The notes beneath the pieces are model-generated. The model worked only from the letters and a program-made list of their open reading frames with translations. It ran no database searches and was not told where the DNA came from. A stretch of DNA of 64,000 bases, taken from Lucifuga dentata. Taxonomy: Eukaryota; Chordata; Actinopteri; Ophidiiformes; Bythitidae. The translations under genes were made by a program, and so were the position numbers. Position 1 is the first letter of the stretch. The number at the start of each line of letters is the position of its first letter. Where the stretch lies: contig VXCM01001015.1 of NCBI GenBank assembly GCA_014773175.1, positions 1-64,000 on the forward strand, in the 5' to 3' direction. Below are positions 1-11,899 of the stretch, piece after piece.

Positions 1-66
1 TATTATTCCAGCTGGGTATCGGATGACTGGTAGTGCATACATGTTGATGGCCTGGATCTTATTTCT

Positions 67-1112
67 TTATTTCATCTCGTTGAGCCAGCTTCTTAGGACC
101 TGTCTCACTCTCTGGAGGTATTTGGCTGTGGCTGACCTCCTTGCCTCCTCATCATGGCTCCCATTGGTCTGTGGGATACCCAGGTACTTGTAACTGTCTT
201 GTAAGTAAGTCTGCAATCCTGCCTTCTGGTAGCTCCATCCCTCAGTCCTGACCACCTTCCCTCTTTTTGTCACCATTTGGTTGCACTTATCCAGTCCAAA
301 TGACATCCTGATGTCATCGCTGTACATCCTGGTGAGGTGGATCCGTGAATCGATGTCTCATTCACTCCTGGAGTACAGCTTGATGTCATCCATGTAGAGG
401 AGGTGGCTGATGGTTACCCCACTCCTGAACTTGTATCCATATCTGCTCTTTGCGATGATCTGACTGAGGGGGTTTAGACCTATGTAGAACAGTAGCGGGG
501 ACAGTGCATCACCTTCGTATATGCCGCACTTGATGGTCACTTGTGCGATGGGCTTGGAGTTGGCCTCTAGTGTTGTTTTCCACAGCCACATTGAGTTCCT
601 GAGGAAGGCTATCNATGGGCTTGGAGTTGGCCTCTAGTGTTGTTTTCCACAGCCACATTGAGTTCCTGAGGAAGGCTATCAGTGTCCTGTTGGCCTTATA
701 TAGTGCCAAGCACTCCAATATCCATGTGTGGGGCATTGAGTCGTAGGCTTCCTTGTAGTCAATCCAGGCGGAGCTCAGATTGGTCTGTTTGGTCTTGAAG
801 TCTAGCGTGACTGCTTTATCAACCAGGAGCTGGTGCTTTGATCATTTGGTGCTGTTTCCTATGCCCTTCTGAGCTTTGTCCATGTACTGACTCACTGACT
901 CATGTGCCTGTTCAACTTAGCTGCTATGATACCTGAGAAGAGCTTCCATGTTGTGCAGAGGCAGGTTATTGATCGGTAGTTTGAAGGTGTTGTACCCTTG
1001 TGGGGATCCTTCATGATCAGTACTGTCCTGCCCTGTGTTAGCCAGTCTGGGTGAGATCCTGATGTTAGCAGCTGGTTCATTTGTGCTGCCAGGCATTCAT
1101 GGAGTGCTAGCA
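67..1112 (-). pseudogene. R4/Dong-like LINE reverse transcriptase fragment, broken
   Basis: Degenerate reverse transcriptase of a non-LTR retrotransposon. In minus-strand order: LALHECLAAQMNQLLTSG and WLTQGRTVLIMKDPHKG (about 892-1112), WILECLALYKANRTLIAF (around 700), the RT core GIYEGDALSPLLF and the catalytic SHLLYMDDIKLYSRSE (358-530), then MSFGLDKCNQMVTKRGKVV and YKYLGIPQTNGSHDEEA (67-327). The phrase set is that of the R2/R4 group of fish LINEs; assignment to R4/Dong is from memory. The frame is broken by a stop after the YMDD block, by a duplicated 66-bp join around the N at 614 (an assembly artefact that shifts frame by one), and by at least one more shift between 736 and 892. The 3' end is cut by the window edge or ends near 1. 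Not functional as shown. Confidence 0.85.
548..680. repeat. Direct duplication around single N (assembly join)
   Basis: The 66 bases at 548-613 are repeated exactly at 615-680 with N at 614 between them. An exact repeat abutting a lone N inside an old, decayed LINE is best read as two overlapping contig ends placed side by side. Confidence 0.9.
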
Positions 1113-1114
1113 GC

Positions 1115-1177
1115 TGGCCTAGTGGTAGTGTTACCACCTTTGACACAGGGGACTGGGGTTCGAATCCCAGTCAGGGC
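1115..1177 (+). other. tRNA-like segment with pol III A and B boxes
   Basis: TGGCCTAGTGG at 1115-1125 matches the tRNA A-box consensus exactly, and GGTTCGAATCC at 1157-1167 matches the B box exactly; box starts are 42 bases apart, as in a tRNA without a long variable arm. The T-arm can pair as CTGGG/CCCAG. The 7 bases before the A box do not pair with the TCAGGGC that follows the T arm, so this is not an intact tRNA gene. It may be a SINE head or a tRNA-derived promoter in a LINE 5' UTR. It abuts the LINE fragment on its left. Confidence 0.55.
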
Positions 1178-1248
1178 AAGACATCGATTCGAGCCTCCAG
1201 TAAGATCACCTCCAGTAAGAGGCTGGGGCTCCTCATGCTACACAAGCC

Positions 1249-1358
1249 TACCTCGGAAATATGGACAAGAGACATATGAATACAGCCATACCTGCTCGGA
1301 TGTTACCTCGGAAATATGGACGAGAGACATATGAATACAGCCATACCGACTCGGTATG
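1249..1358 (+). repeat. Two tandem 55-bp repeats
   Basis: Two imperfect copies with period 55 (1249-1303 and 1304-1358), each starting TACCTCGGAAATATGGAC and containing GACATATGAATACAGCCATA. They lie between the tRNA-like segment and the plus-strand LINE half, so they may belong to that element's 5' untranslated region. Confidence 0.7.
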
Positions 1359-1367
1359 GCTGTATTC
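1333..1367 (+). repeat. Perfect 15-bp stem hairpin
   Basis: GAATACAGCCATACC (1333-1347) is followed by a 5-base loop GACTC and its exact reverse complement (1353-1367). A partial third copy of the arm (GGCTGTATTT) follows twice up to about 1410. Confidence 0.85.
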
Positions 1368-1429
1368 AAGGCTGTATTTCAAGGCTCGATATGGCTGTAT
1401 TTGTGTTGCCCGGGTCAACTAGGTCCCGC

Positions 1430-1835
1430 GTCAGGTGTTGGGGAACCAGGACAACCTGATGGGAAATGGGCTACTGGAACAAGATGGACATGGACTGAGA
1501 ATTGAGAGGCTCCAACAGACTGGCCATGTGACTCAGGAACCTGAAGGTGAAGAGCTGTCTCTGACGCAGCAAAACAGGGTTGACGAACAAACTACCACAA
1601 CCATAACAGCCAAATCAACCGACCTGAAGATGAGAATCATGGCCAGACTAAATGCAGTCAATCCCCGGACTGACTCCCACGCCTCACTGACAAAGTTCCA
1701 TCAGAAGAGGTGCTTGCAGATGTGAACACGGCTCTGCTCACTATCACCACCACCTCCATCACAGGCACCAGTGTACTTGTATATGCTACTGCAGCAGTAA
1801 TCCTGGAGATGCTTGGGTACAAGGACAAAGAGCAC
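1430..1835 (+). pseudogene. R4/Dong-like LINE, N-terminal ORF fragment, inverted relative to RT half
   Basis: Plus-strand remnant of the region upstream of the reverse transcriptase in the same LINE group. Recognisable phrases are ARLNAVNPRTDSHASLTKF (about 1640-1700) and TALLTITTTSITGTSVLVYA followed by AAVILEMLGYKDKEHK (1725-1835); the latter resembles the conserved block before the RT domain in these elements. The two phrases are in different frames, so a shift near 1700 breaks the ORF. The protein then stops in a short (TA)n run at 1850-1861. Orientation is opposite to the RT half at 67-1112. Confidence 0.55.
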
Positions 1836-1859
1836 AAGTCGCAGAGAATATATATATAT

Positions 1860-3390
1860 ATATGTATAATTCTGCATACAAAATATGGCCAACAAATTAA
1901 CAACTGTTGCTATAACTATAAATGTACAAATGTGTCTGTACAGAATTTTATGTATTTGTAGTCAGAAAAAAGTCCAAGCTAGGTAAGGAAAACCAGAGGA
2001 TCACTGTCCTGACTCAGAGTGGTACAGAGTGATAGATCAGAGTGGTTGTACAGAGTGATAGCAGCCGATGAGAAAAACCTCCTGGAACTTTCTTTGTCAC
2101 ATTGGAGCTGAATGAGTGCAAAAATGAGTGATGAATGAGTGAGTTTGCATACAAGAGTATGTACATTCTGCCATGTATGAAGGATTTGTTGGTTTTATGA
2201 AGGCCGTTTTATGAAGGCCATAGTCTATTGGTGCTTATTTGCCCTGCCTTTGGCAGAGCTAGTACCTCATGTTTTCTGTACCTTTCTGTTATCAGGCACT
2301 GCTGTGCTGGCTCCACAACTATATGAAAAACCTATGTGTGCTGTTTGATGTGTGTTCATGACTGACAAGAAAATGTGAGATGTTTGCTTCACTCATGATA
2401 CATGGAACAGAGGAGCTCCCTTGGTCCTAAGTATTAAACTCTTACTTTTCACAAAAATTTGCAGGTTCTGTTGGCCTGGGAAATAGGACAGCATAAAATT
2501 ATGTTTCCAGGCTTAGAAACAGCATCTTGTCTATATAACAAAGGGGCTTACCTGAGGCAACTGTCATCAGAAGATAAAGCGCAGTATTACTTCCATCCTC
2601 CAGTTCAAATTGCTCTTCAAGTGGCTGAAAACATTTGTGGTCTTACACCAAATGGTTTATGTCGACTATGAGATCACACTAATCTGATCTTATCAAACAA
2701 AGCATGTAAGGAGTCAGAATATTTTAGAAGAGATTAAAATGGGGTCAGAGGCACAAATTCAGCCACTGCTGGTTTGCTTTTTCATAGCAACTATTTGTTA
2801 ATGAGACAGAAATGGTCAGGTGTGATGGAGTGAGAGATTGCTTACTGTGATCAGTCTCAGTGTATGCATTTTGATACGACCTCTCATAAGTATAAAATTT
2901 ACCATTAAATCTCACCAATTGGCCAAAATCTGTGTAACTTCCTTTTATGCTGCACCATTGTAGGCTACAAAATATCACTGCTTATTCACTTCCATTTTAA
3001 TAAATTATGACATAACAATGCTCAGCTTTCTGTATTTATCATGACTATCAGCTAATGGTCAGTTTGATGTGACTGAGGAGCTGCTAACTTTATATATTTC
3101 AGCAGCTACTGTATGTGATGCAATTGCTTGCGCTGATGTGATGTGAGCCAGTCAGAATACCTACCGATGTGCTTTCAGTTACTAATTCAGAAAAAGCTGG
3201 AAGAGGAGAATGGAGATCCCAATATTGCATTGCATTCAGACACTCTCTGTAGATTTAAAAACTGACAGTATTATGTCAGTTATGGTGAAAGGCATTACTA
3301 GCATCAGGTAGCACCAGTGTAATGATTTGAAGCACTTATCTTTGTTTAAAAAAATCCTCAATATGAGCTTGGAATAATATATAATATATA
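1860..3390. other. Intergenic, no recognised feature
   Basis: AT-rich, non-coding. A short imperfect duplication containing GTACAGAGTGATAG occurs around 2023-2060. The longest open frame (2459-2671, plus) has no recognisable motif and is not called. Confidence 0.5.
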
Positions 3391-3780
3391 CAGCGGGGTC
3401 CGAAAGTCTGAGACCATATTGAAATCAGTGATGTTTTCCATGTAAATCTGGAAATAAAGTCTGACATCACAAGAAGCTCTTTGGAACACTGTCAAATCAT
3501 GCTGGGATAACTTGGGTCATCAGGTTTTGCACAAACTTGTGGTGTCCATGTTCAGTTCGAGTGCATGCTCTCATTTAAACAAAAGAAAAAAAAAGGGGGG
3601 GGAGCATATGAATACTAAGGTATTCCATAATTCATGTACATTTTTCAAAGATTCACCTTTTCACTCAAATTGTTAAGATGATATTATATTAAAAAAAATC
3701 TTGAAAAAATATTGGTTAAATTCAAAAAGATGCAACATAGAAGCATTTTCACAGAGGTCTCAGACTTTTGGACCCCACTG
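3391..3780. mobile_element. Tc1/mariner-type MITE, 390 bp, complete
   Basis: Terminal inverted repeats of 25 bp, CAGCGGGGTCCGAAAGTCTG... (3391-3415) and ...CAGACTTTTGGACCCCACTG (3756-3780), match at 23 of 25 positions, and both ends are flanked by TA (3389-3390, 3781-3782), the Tc1/mariner target site. The interior is AT-rich and has no transposase, so the element is non-autonomous. The CAGTGGGGTCCAAAAGTCTGAG-type end is a known fish Tc1-like terminus. Confidence 0.9.
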
Positions 3781-3782
3781 TA

Positions 3783-5341
3783 TATATTTCAAATGTATTT
3801 GAAGGAAAACTGTTGTTTTTTTTTCCTTCACAATTGCAGCCCCCTTATGAGTAAAAATGGGGTATCTGCAGGTATCAGCAAACTAATCTTATTACCTTTT
3901 AAAAACATTTTTTATGTCCTTTTTTTAAAATGTTGAATGCTACTATAAGTCTTAGATTTTACCACCATCAAACCCACACAAAGCAATATTAAGCAGCAAA
4001 CCAAGACACTGATGGGTGAGAAGAGCTACATAATTTCATTGTGTTACCAATGAGAAGACCACTGTACTGGTGAAAAAAAAAATGGATTGGGAACAATTTA
4101 CCTGACAGCTTAAAATGAATAGAAAAACTGATAACATTTTCTTGTGAATAGAAAATCTTCAGCCATGCTTTCCATCTGCTATGGTCCTTGCTAAACTATG
4201 GTCCTTGACTGCCCATCTATGAAGATGTTGAATCTAAAAATATAAAATCAACTGTGCAGAAAAAAAAATTAAAAAAATCCAAGTTTGTCATTCTTAAATC
4301 TTTTACTGTGCCTACTGCCTTTTACTGTAATGTTGCTCTAGTCTTCAAAAGTCCATATCAAGAATCCATAATTAGAGCATGTATTTGTCTTTCTTTCTAA
4401 CTCTGACTCAGTTTAACTCAGTGCATTCCTCCTTATTAGTTCTGTCCATCTCCAGGTAATGGGACTGGACACGACCATCCTTGCAAAATTGGATGTGCAT
4501 GTCTTTTTTGTTTTCTTTGTAGATGTAGATTGTTTAGGCTTTCATCAAATATTATAACAAAAGGTTAACAGTTGATACAAGCTCCTTTCTTATGTATGTG
4601 GCAAGTCCAAATCTTAGTACTTTATGCCCCATGAAAAAGTCTTGGCAATCTCCAAGTCTGGAAACTTGCCATTGAACACCTGAGAAATACCTTTGTAAGA
4701 TGTATATGAGTAGTGCTTTACTGCTATGTTGAGACACTGCAGAGTCTCTGCCTCAAGTCTTACGGTGGGTCAAAGCATCATTTAGAGTTCACTTGGGGCT
4801 GATTCTGTTACATTAGTAAACCAGCAACGGTGGTTGTGGTAATAGCCATGGTGTTGGTTGTGGCAATACTTGCAGCTGTTTCTGTATTTGTAATGGTACA
4901 AAAACATAAAATAAATGGTTTCTGTCCACATTTTAAAGCAGATCCATGGCCGTCTGACAGCAAATGAGATTTCAGTGCATGGGTACAAATAGTGCCCATG
5001 CACTAAAACTTAAAACCCTTTCACGTGCGGCACTATATGCTTCTCAGTCATGTCCCCCAATTTCACACAACCATGGTTGATAATGTTTTTCGAGCTATTT
5101 TGCCAAGAAATCACATTTTTCCATTTAAGCATTGGTTGGTTTGATTACTTTTCCTGTTTGCTCTAATTAGTCTTGCAACCAGTGCATCGAAAGTTGCTGC
5201 TAGTCCATCTACTGTCCATTCACGTCACATCACATTGTATGATGGCAAAAGAGTATAACTTTTGTTCTGGCCTGATGACTTTTCAGAATTTTAAGTTTCT
5301 ACTTTCCAACAATGAAAATTTTCTACAAATTAATAAATAAA
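3783..5341. other. Intergenic, no recognised feature
   Basis: AT-rich sequence with several short A runs. No open frame with family resemblance; the minus frames near 4782-5003 are not supported. Confidence 0.5.

Positions 5342-5394
<53 letters not shown>
5342..5394. repeat. (TG)n(TA)n microsatellite
   Basis: About 19 bases of TG alternation followed by about 33 bases of TA alternation. Confidence 0.95.
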
Positions 5395-5398
<4 letters not shown>

Positions 5399-6338
5399 TA
5401 TATATAAATTAAGTTATTAAGTTTTTGTTGTGATTTTTAACTTTGGGGAAAAAGTAATTGGGTTATTTTTTTAATGGAATTCAAGACTTTTTAATGCCAT
5501 TTAAGGCCTTAATTTTGGTAAAATCACTTTAAGAAGATTCAAGACTTCTGTGGATCACCTGAGCAGTGCTCACAGCTTGAGAGCCCTGCTATAAGCTGAT
5601 ATCATTATCCTGTTACACACTAAGTCTTACAAACTTAGTCTTAATTCACCATTTTATGTTCCAGAATGGAACATAAAATGGTTTGTGGTTTGTGGCCTTG
5701 ACTGCTAAAACACGCATGTATGTGCTTTTAAGTATGTTATTCAATTATTTACTGTTTACAGATATGATGCTATTTTTAAAAAAGTATGCCAAAGTTTAAG
5801 GCAGATGGAGCTTCCAGTGCCTAAAATATTTATCATATATGGCAATTATATTTCATGTCCCTGCTATAAACAGCATCGACACTGCAATGGTATGATGTCA
5901 TATAAAAGATAGACACGTTATGTACATGTTAGATAAAAGATGGATAGGGCAGTAAAGATAATAGATTCACAAATAAATTCCTGCTGAGAAGCATATCCTC
6001 CTCAATGTAGCTCATTGTTTGACATTAAATTCTAACACTTAATATAAGAGATCTTCCTGTCATATCGGACATTAAATACAGTACTGTGCTACAATAAAAC
6101 ATGACAATAAATACAGCATTGTGCTAAAAGCCTCCTTCTAATGTTCAGGCATTACTATGGACCATGTTTTGTTTTTCATGTAATCAAGCATGTTATGTTG
6201 ATGGACAGACCTGAGCCATCATAGCAACAATCCAAAACAAGGTTTTGAAGTGACAAGAACATCCACACGTGCGTGCACGTCCATCAATGAACACTATACA
6301 GTCATGCTCTCTTCTCTCTTCTGTCTGTGACATGCACG
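5395..6338. other. Intergenic, no recognised feature
   Basis: AT-rich non-coding sequence. ATGGAACATAAAATGG-type words near 5655-5685 form a short inverted repeat (CCATTTTATGTTCCAGAATGGAACATAAAATGG core). Confidence 0.5.
5651..5682. repeat. Short perfect inverted repeat
   Basis: CCATTTTATGTTCCA and TGGAACATAAAATGG face each other across GA, a 15-bp stem with almost no loop. Confidence 0.8.
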
Positions 6339-6362
6339 CACACACACACACACACACACACA
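6339..6362. repeat. (CA)n microsatellite
   Basis: Twelve uninterrupted CA units. Confidence 0.9.
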
Positions 6363-6501
6363 CTGCAGGTTGACGTCTCCATCAGGATTTAACCTTTACT
6401 CAGACACAGCTTCCTAGTCTGCCTCTGCTGTTCTGTCTTCCATTTTTTTGAATTTAACATTGATTGTAGTGCAATTTAGAATTCTCCATGGAATAAAATA
6501 C

Positions 6502-6542
6502 AAAAAAAAAAAAAAAAAAAAANAAAAAAAAAAAAAAAAAAA
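6502..6542. repeat. Poly-A run with single N
   Basis: About 40 A with N at 6523; one of the repeated single-N joins in this window, so its length is not reliable. Confidence 0.8.
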
Positions 6543-7277
6543 GTGTAATTCTCTTTAGGGATTGTGGGAAAAACCGCAGCACCTAGGGGAACCCATCAGC
6601 TACAGGGAGGCCATGTAAACACCTGCACTGCCCTGAAAATCACAAGAACTTATCATTGCAGACATTTTGGCTTGTAGCAGAAAAGTACCTGAACCTTCCT
6701 GTTCTCCCCTCCCTCTTTTCTCCAGCTGCAGGAGAATAGAGGGGGGATCACTGGCAGTTGCTGGCAGGTGGATGGACTTCCTTCTGCCAACGGAGAGAGG
6801 CTGGCTCTCAAGTGTGTCCTCTGCCTTAGTCAGCAGCCATTATCTTGATGTTCATACACTTCACATACATTTGTAGCCATTTCCTCCAATATCCACTTGT
6901 GAAGTAAAAGATGAATAAACCTGCAATAATCAATATTTTTGATAATAACATAGATGCAAGTAGGGGTGATATGACGTCAGAGGGTTGGCTGTAGTTATGA
7001 GCCCACAGAGAAATGAATATTCCTCCTTTGAAATTAATAATAAAGACTTTATCTGATATATGTAGACAACACGCCAAATAACAGGAACACATTCCAGTTT
7101 GATATTTATGGAACAAATGCTCATATGCAGTACTACACAGATTTACCAGTAATATAATTTTTTTTTTTTTTTTTTTTTTTTGCCAAAACACCTAGTACTA
7201 TTGCAATTAGATATTTTGATTCATATGCTGTTTTTTAATATACTGGTATGCAGCCATCTCCAGCTATAACAGGATTG

Positions 7278-7339
<62 letters not shown>

Positions 7340-9184
7340 CATATCTTTCGCCCTGAACATAGAGAGTGACAACTGTGAATGAGGATGCTAAAACAGTGAC
7401 AGGAGAGTAATTTAATTCAGGCAATATTCCATGGGCCAGACAGAGACCATGTCTGCAATGCTGCTTAGAGCAATGTCAAAATCACTAACAGTAAAATTGG
7501 AAATGAACACAACATTTATGTCTGCATGGACTGAATATGTCAGCACTAATTAACTTTACATTCTACAAAAGGTTATGACCATTATGTATTTGTACTGAGA
7601 GCAAACAGGTAAAATAAACATTTTAAGGGTAATTCTTTAACTATACAACAACACAACACATTAAGTAGTAGTTGTCCCAAGTAAGTACAGGAATTTTTTT
7701 CAACAGATTTGTGATGATAAAATGCACATTTATTGACTTTGTAATGACTTAAAATACAAGTTAGCCTTAATATTTAACATATTTATTAATTAGCTACCTT
7801 TGAATACCACATAAGTGTTTGTCAGATTTAGGACTCGTGAATCAATGTGCACTGTGCTCATTTATTTAACTTTTATTTTCACTTGGGAAAATACAGCAAT
7901 GAGCAAGGAGCCCTCCTTTACAAGTGTGCCAAGTTAGTAATTTGAACAGAAAAACGGGGAAACACAGAAAAAGGAAAAAAGAAAAAAACATCAATTTCTT
8001 TTGAAAGTCACATGGATACAACAATTTGTCCCTTATACTGAAAATTACATCCAATTTCCACAGTTCCATTCAGTGTGAGAACCCACAAAACCAAATCACA
8101 AAAGGCAAAGAAAAATGTAAAATTATAGAAATCTCTGCCTGAGTGACAAGATAAATGTGTAGATGACGTGTTTCACTGAGTTCTCACAATAGGGTTCCCA
8201 TACTCAACTTGACAAAATGGATTCTAAGTCGGGCTTAATTGAAGTGGATAATGTGCTAGGAACCATTATATAAAGATGTATAAAAGTCAACACAACGCAT
8301 AATACATCTACGGAATTTTTGTATTTTTATGTGTGAATAGAGAGCAAAATTCATAATTTGCTGAACATAATTTTTGACTTAAAAACATTATATTTTCTTG
8401 TTTGTAATGATTTGAGTAAGAATCTGATTTGCGCACGTGTGTGTGTGTGCTGTCTTTGCTGAAATACAACTCATCATTACTTGACGAGACAAAAACAGGT
8501 TTCTTGAAATGCTCTGAACAGGATTAAAATGAATAAGGTAAGGGTTATTGCAGATCATATTGTTAATCTATGTAGGAAAAATAGTAATCAGGTTTTTTTT
8601 TTTTTAACAAATTCACATGTTCTATAGTTTGAGTATGGATGCAATTCGTAAGGAAAACTGTATTCGTTGATGTTAAATCTCGTAAATATATGCTTTGTAC
8701 TTCAATTGCATAAACTCAGAAACAATAAGATTTTGGTTTAAGGCATTGGAACAGAGAATGTCTACCTCCTACCATACTTTCTGAACCAAGATTGAAATGT
8801 AGTAAATTCAGTAAAGATTAACGTGAGAAAAATAATTCTCTTTTAGTGGCAGCATCATTTGTCACCTAACATGGTAATATATGCACTTTATGATGCTGCT
8901 GCCAAAAGATAATTTGTTTTGGTCATAGCAAATGAAATTAAGTGAAAAAAACTGGATTGATGGTGCAGTGAAGACAGGGTCTGTAATTGGAGATCACACG
9001 TTTGTTTTCTCTGGAAGACTAAATTTTACAAAGCCGACAGTCCATATTTACTTATTTGGGTTCCTGTTTAGTTTAAGTTTTATAAATGGTAATTTTATTA
9101 TTTTGGGTGCAAGGGCATAGAGCTTTAAGTTGCTCACCAAAAGAGCTACACATGGTCACAGCAATACTGTCACATACACAGGAG
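6543..9184. other. Intergenic with (CA)n at 7281-7335 and poly-T at 7159-7181
   Basis: No gene or transposon recognised. It contains a 55-base (CA)n tract (7281-7335) and a T run that produces a spurious lysine-rich minus frame. The remainder is AT-rich unique-looking sequence. Confidence 0.5.
7281..7335. repeat. (CA)n microsatellite, 55 bp
   Basis: Pure AC/CA alternation. Confidence 0.95.
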
Positions 9185-10830
9185 GAAGAAAAAGTGAAGT
9201 TGTTGGAATTATGATTTCTGCATTAATTATTTAAAACATCTGTTCTGATCTTCATGTAAATCCCAATAATAGACAAACACAATCTGATTTAATAACTAAA
9301 AACTAATGCTTAATATATTGACAAAAAACAAATATAATTTTGCTTAAAGGTTTAAAAAGTAAGTGGCTCTCTGGTTTAATGGGTTTTCATAAAGCTGTTG
9401 GGAGTCCATCGAGTCAAAGAGCTTGCTCCTCTGAAGAAAGACTTCTTCATGTGAATCATAACCTGATCAAAACAAATTTCAGAGCACTTCAGAAGAAGAA
9501 CTGTAGAAATGCACAAAGCTGGAAAAGCTCCAATAACATTTCTAAGGACCGTGTTCTGGGTCAGTACACAGTAAGATTAATAGTCTGCAAATGGAGGGAA
9601 TTTAGTACTGTTGCTGGTCCCTAGGAGGGGGTAATCTTGCAAAGACCACAACAGCACAATATGAAAAGCTGAAGGAGACAAAAAATAAGAATAACAGTAA
9701 AAGATCTGTGCTTCGATAGTGCTTACTAAATAAAACAAAAACTACTGGTCTCCAGTAAATCAATCAATCAATACTGCACACCTCAGATTTTTTAAAAGAC
9801 CATCTGGATGTTCCAAAAGTCTCCTGGGACAATGTTTGGAGGAAAAAGAATACTGCAATCAAACATCAAAACCTCATCCTAACTCTGAAATATGGTGCAG
9901 AACGCATCATGATTTGGTGCGTTTTTCAGCCTTCAGGGCCTGGATGGCTGACAGTCATTGGAGGAAGAATGAATTCAGTGTATACTTTCATACTGTGGTG
10001 GCATCAGCCATCTTCTAGGTTTTGGTCTGCTGGGGGAGCAGCATCTTGACTGCTGACAGGAAGAGATTTAACAAACTGGGTTAAGAAGGCCAGCTCTGTC
10101 CTGGGATGCCCCCTCGATCCAATGGAGGTGGCAGGAGAAAGGAAAATGACGGCTAAGCTATCATCCCTGATGGAGAATATGTCCCACCCTATACAAGACT
10201 TGTTGACAGCATTGGGCAGCCACTTTAGTGACAGGCTGCTTCACCCATGGTGTGTGAAGGAGAGATACTGCAGGTCCTTCCTGCCTGCTGCTGTCAGACT
10301 TTACAATTAGCACTGCTCCCAGTAGACTGCACATACCAAAACTGATAATTCACCCATGTGCAATATCAATGTATACTGAACTGTGCAATATCAATATTTC
10401 CTATGTGCAGTAATGTGAATTCAACAAATTCAGCCTATGGACTTATTATATTTTGCTTACTTATTTTATTTTGCCTTATTTTATTTTGACTTATTATATT
10501 TTGTCTGTTGTTGCCTTGCACTATCCCCTTTGCTGATGTAATACTGCAATTTCCCCACTGTGGGATTAATAAAAGATTGTCTTGTCTTTTCTTGTTCTGT
10601 CCTGTCCTGTCTTATAATAATGTGTTACGGGTTGGAGAGAGGGACAAACAGTGTCTGACCAAGGCCAAAATTACCAGGCTTGACTTGAACCTCATTGAGA
10701 TGTTGTGCAATCTGTTCAATTCCAAAAACTATTGAAAAAAATCATGGCCAGTGGCCACACAGAAATTTAGAATCCATTGGTGCATGGTATAGAGGTAGCT
10801 GAAGATTTAAATACTTTTGTTTTTGTTGGA
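9185..10830 (+). mobile_element. Tc1-like transposon, degenerate, split by a LINE
   Basis: The left part (about 9215-9320) carries the non-coding 5' region of a fish Tc1 family (CTGCATTAATT..., GATCTTCATGTAAA, AATAATAGACAAACACAATC); a related copy is at 16050. The plus-strand coding remnant follows: EERLLHVNHNLIKTNFRAL, NNISKDRVLGQYTVRLIV and CKWREFSTVAGP (9430-9620), the helix-turn-helix DNA-binding region of Tc1 transposases. Around 9840-9960, in mixed frames, are phrases of the catalytic domain (FGG, IMIWCVFQPSGPGWL-like). The reading then jumps to about 10675-10740, where LDLNLIE corresponds to the C-terminal DLNPIE motif carrying the last catalytic residue. Frameshifts and stops rule out function. 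Clean terminal repeats were not resolved. Confidence 0.75.
9985..10617 (+). mobile_element. LINE 3' end (L2/Rex-type) inserted in the Tc1-like element
   Basis: Plus-strand C-terminal LINE remnant: LTALGSHFSDRLLHPWCVKE and RSFLPAAVRLYN (10195-10310), a phrase common at the end of fish LINE ORFs. It is followed by an AT-rich 3' UTR, CAATTTCCCCACTGTGGGAT, TAATAAAAG, and a degenerate pentanucleotide tail (TGTCT/TGTCC)n at 10577-10615. Because Tc1 transposase sequence lies on both sides, the LINE inserted after the Tc1 element. The left limit (9985) is approximate. Family assignment within the CR1/L2 superclade is uncertain. Confidence 0.75.
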
Positions 10831-11899
10831 ATGAGGCCAGAGAGAATTAGATATCAAGACTTCCAACAGTTGCTACTGTTTTAAAATACATTTGTAATGC
10901 AACTGTCTGTCATTGTAGTTATCTATAGTGTGGACAGTAGGATTGCAGTCAACTAAGGCAAGGATAATATTTTATTCATAGCAACAAAAGGCACCCTCTG
11001 GAAAGAAATAACCTGTTTTTCATATATTGTCAGTGTCATGATACACATACATCCAGTTTCTCTGAACAGCCATTAAATGTCACACCTACATCAAGGACAG
11101 CAGTCTCCGCCACTGGAGGGATGATGGCAATCAATACTTCTTCAACCTCCAGCAAGGTGTGTTTCAGATGACTGACAGATGTCTGAAAAAATGTTGTATC
11201 CACCTTGTTAGAATAAAGAGAGTGATACACACAGGCATGGTAACTGTAACTTAAAATTTAAGAGCAATGATAGCCACCGCAGAGTGGCCAACCAGAGTGG
11301 CCAACCTGTGCCCCTCACCTGCACAACTTCCATCCAGTGTATGCTCTGTCACCTCAAAACAACCATAGGAATTCTGGGAGATGAGGACAGAAATGTTGAA
11401 GAAGTGAACCATGAATTTATATATATATATAATTTTGTAAAATTTCATTATGAAAATATTAGGATAACTGGTCTTGCTTCATCACCATCTGATTTTGAAT
11501 ACTACAACTGAGGCTTGCATTTCTGTGGGAAAACAGCTGCTTTGCCAGCAGGTCCCTCTGCTCCCATGTGCTCAGAGTGACTCCTCCATCTCTGTCATAT
11601 GGCAAATGCATCTGTCCCTCTCTTCATCCTAGGTCCTGTAATGTTTCCTCTTTGAGGTCAAAGTCACATCCATGATCCAATATGGTATAGGTCACAACAT
11701 GCTACAAAGTACTCTCTGAGGCCTACATGTAATATTTCATGTGCCTAGTCTGAACATCTGAAATGTAAAAAAAAAAAAAATTAAAAATCCAAATGTCCAG
11801 TGTTTGAGAGACCTGGCACTCCTAAACACATGGTTAAAAAGACTTGCATTTGTATTGTGGCCAAAATGTACAGTATGACATACACAGCCACAATTGCTT

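Noticed and set aside
1108..1177. True tRNA gene
   Set aside because: The 7-base 5' acceptor arm does not pair with the 3' arm and the left side is LINE sequence; only the internal boxes are intact.
6502..6542. Long A/T runs with N as retrogene tails
   Set aside because: They recur at many single-N joins and are better explained by assembly; no processed gene lies next to them.
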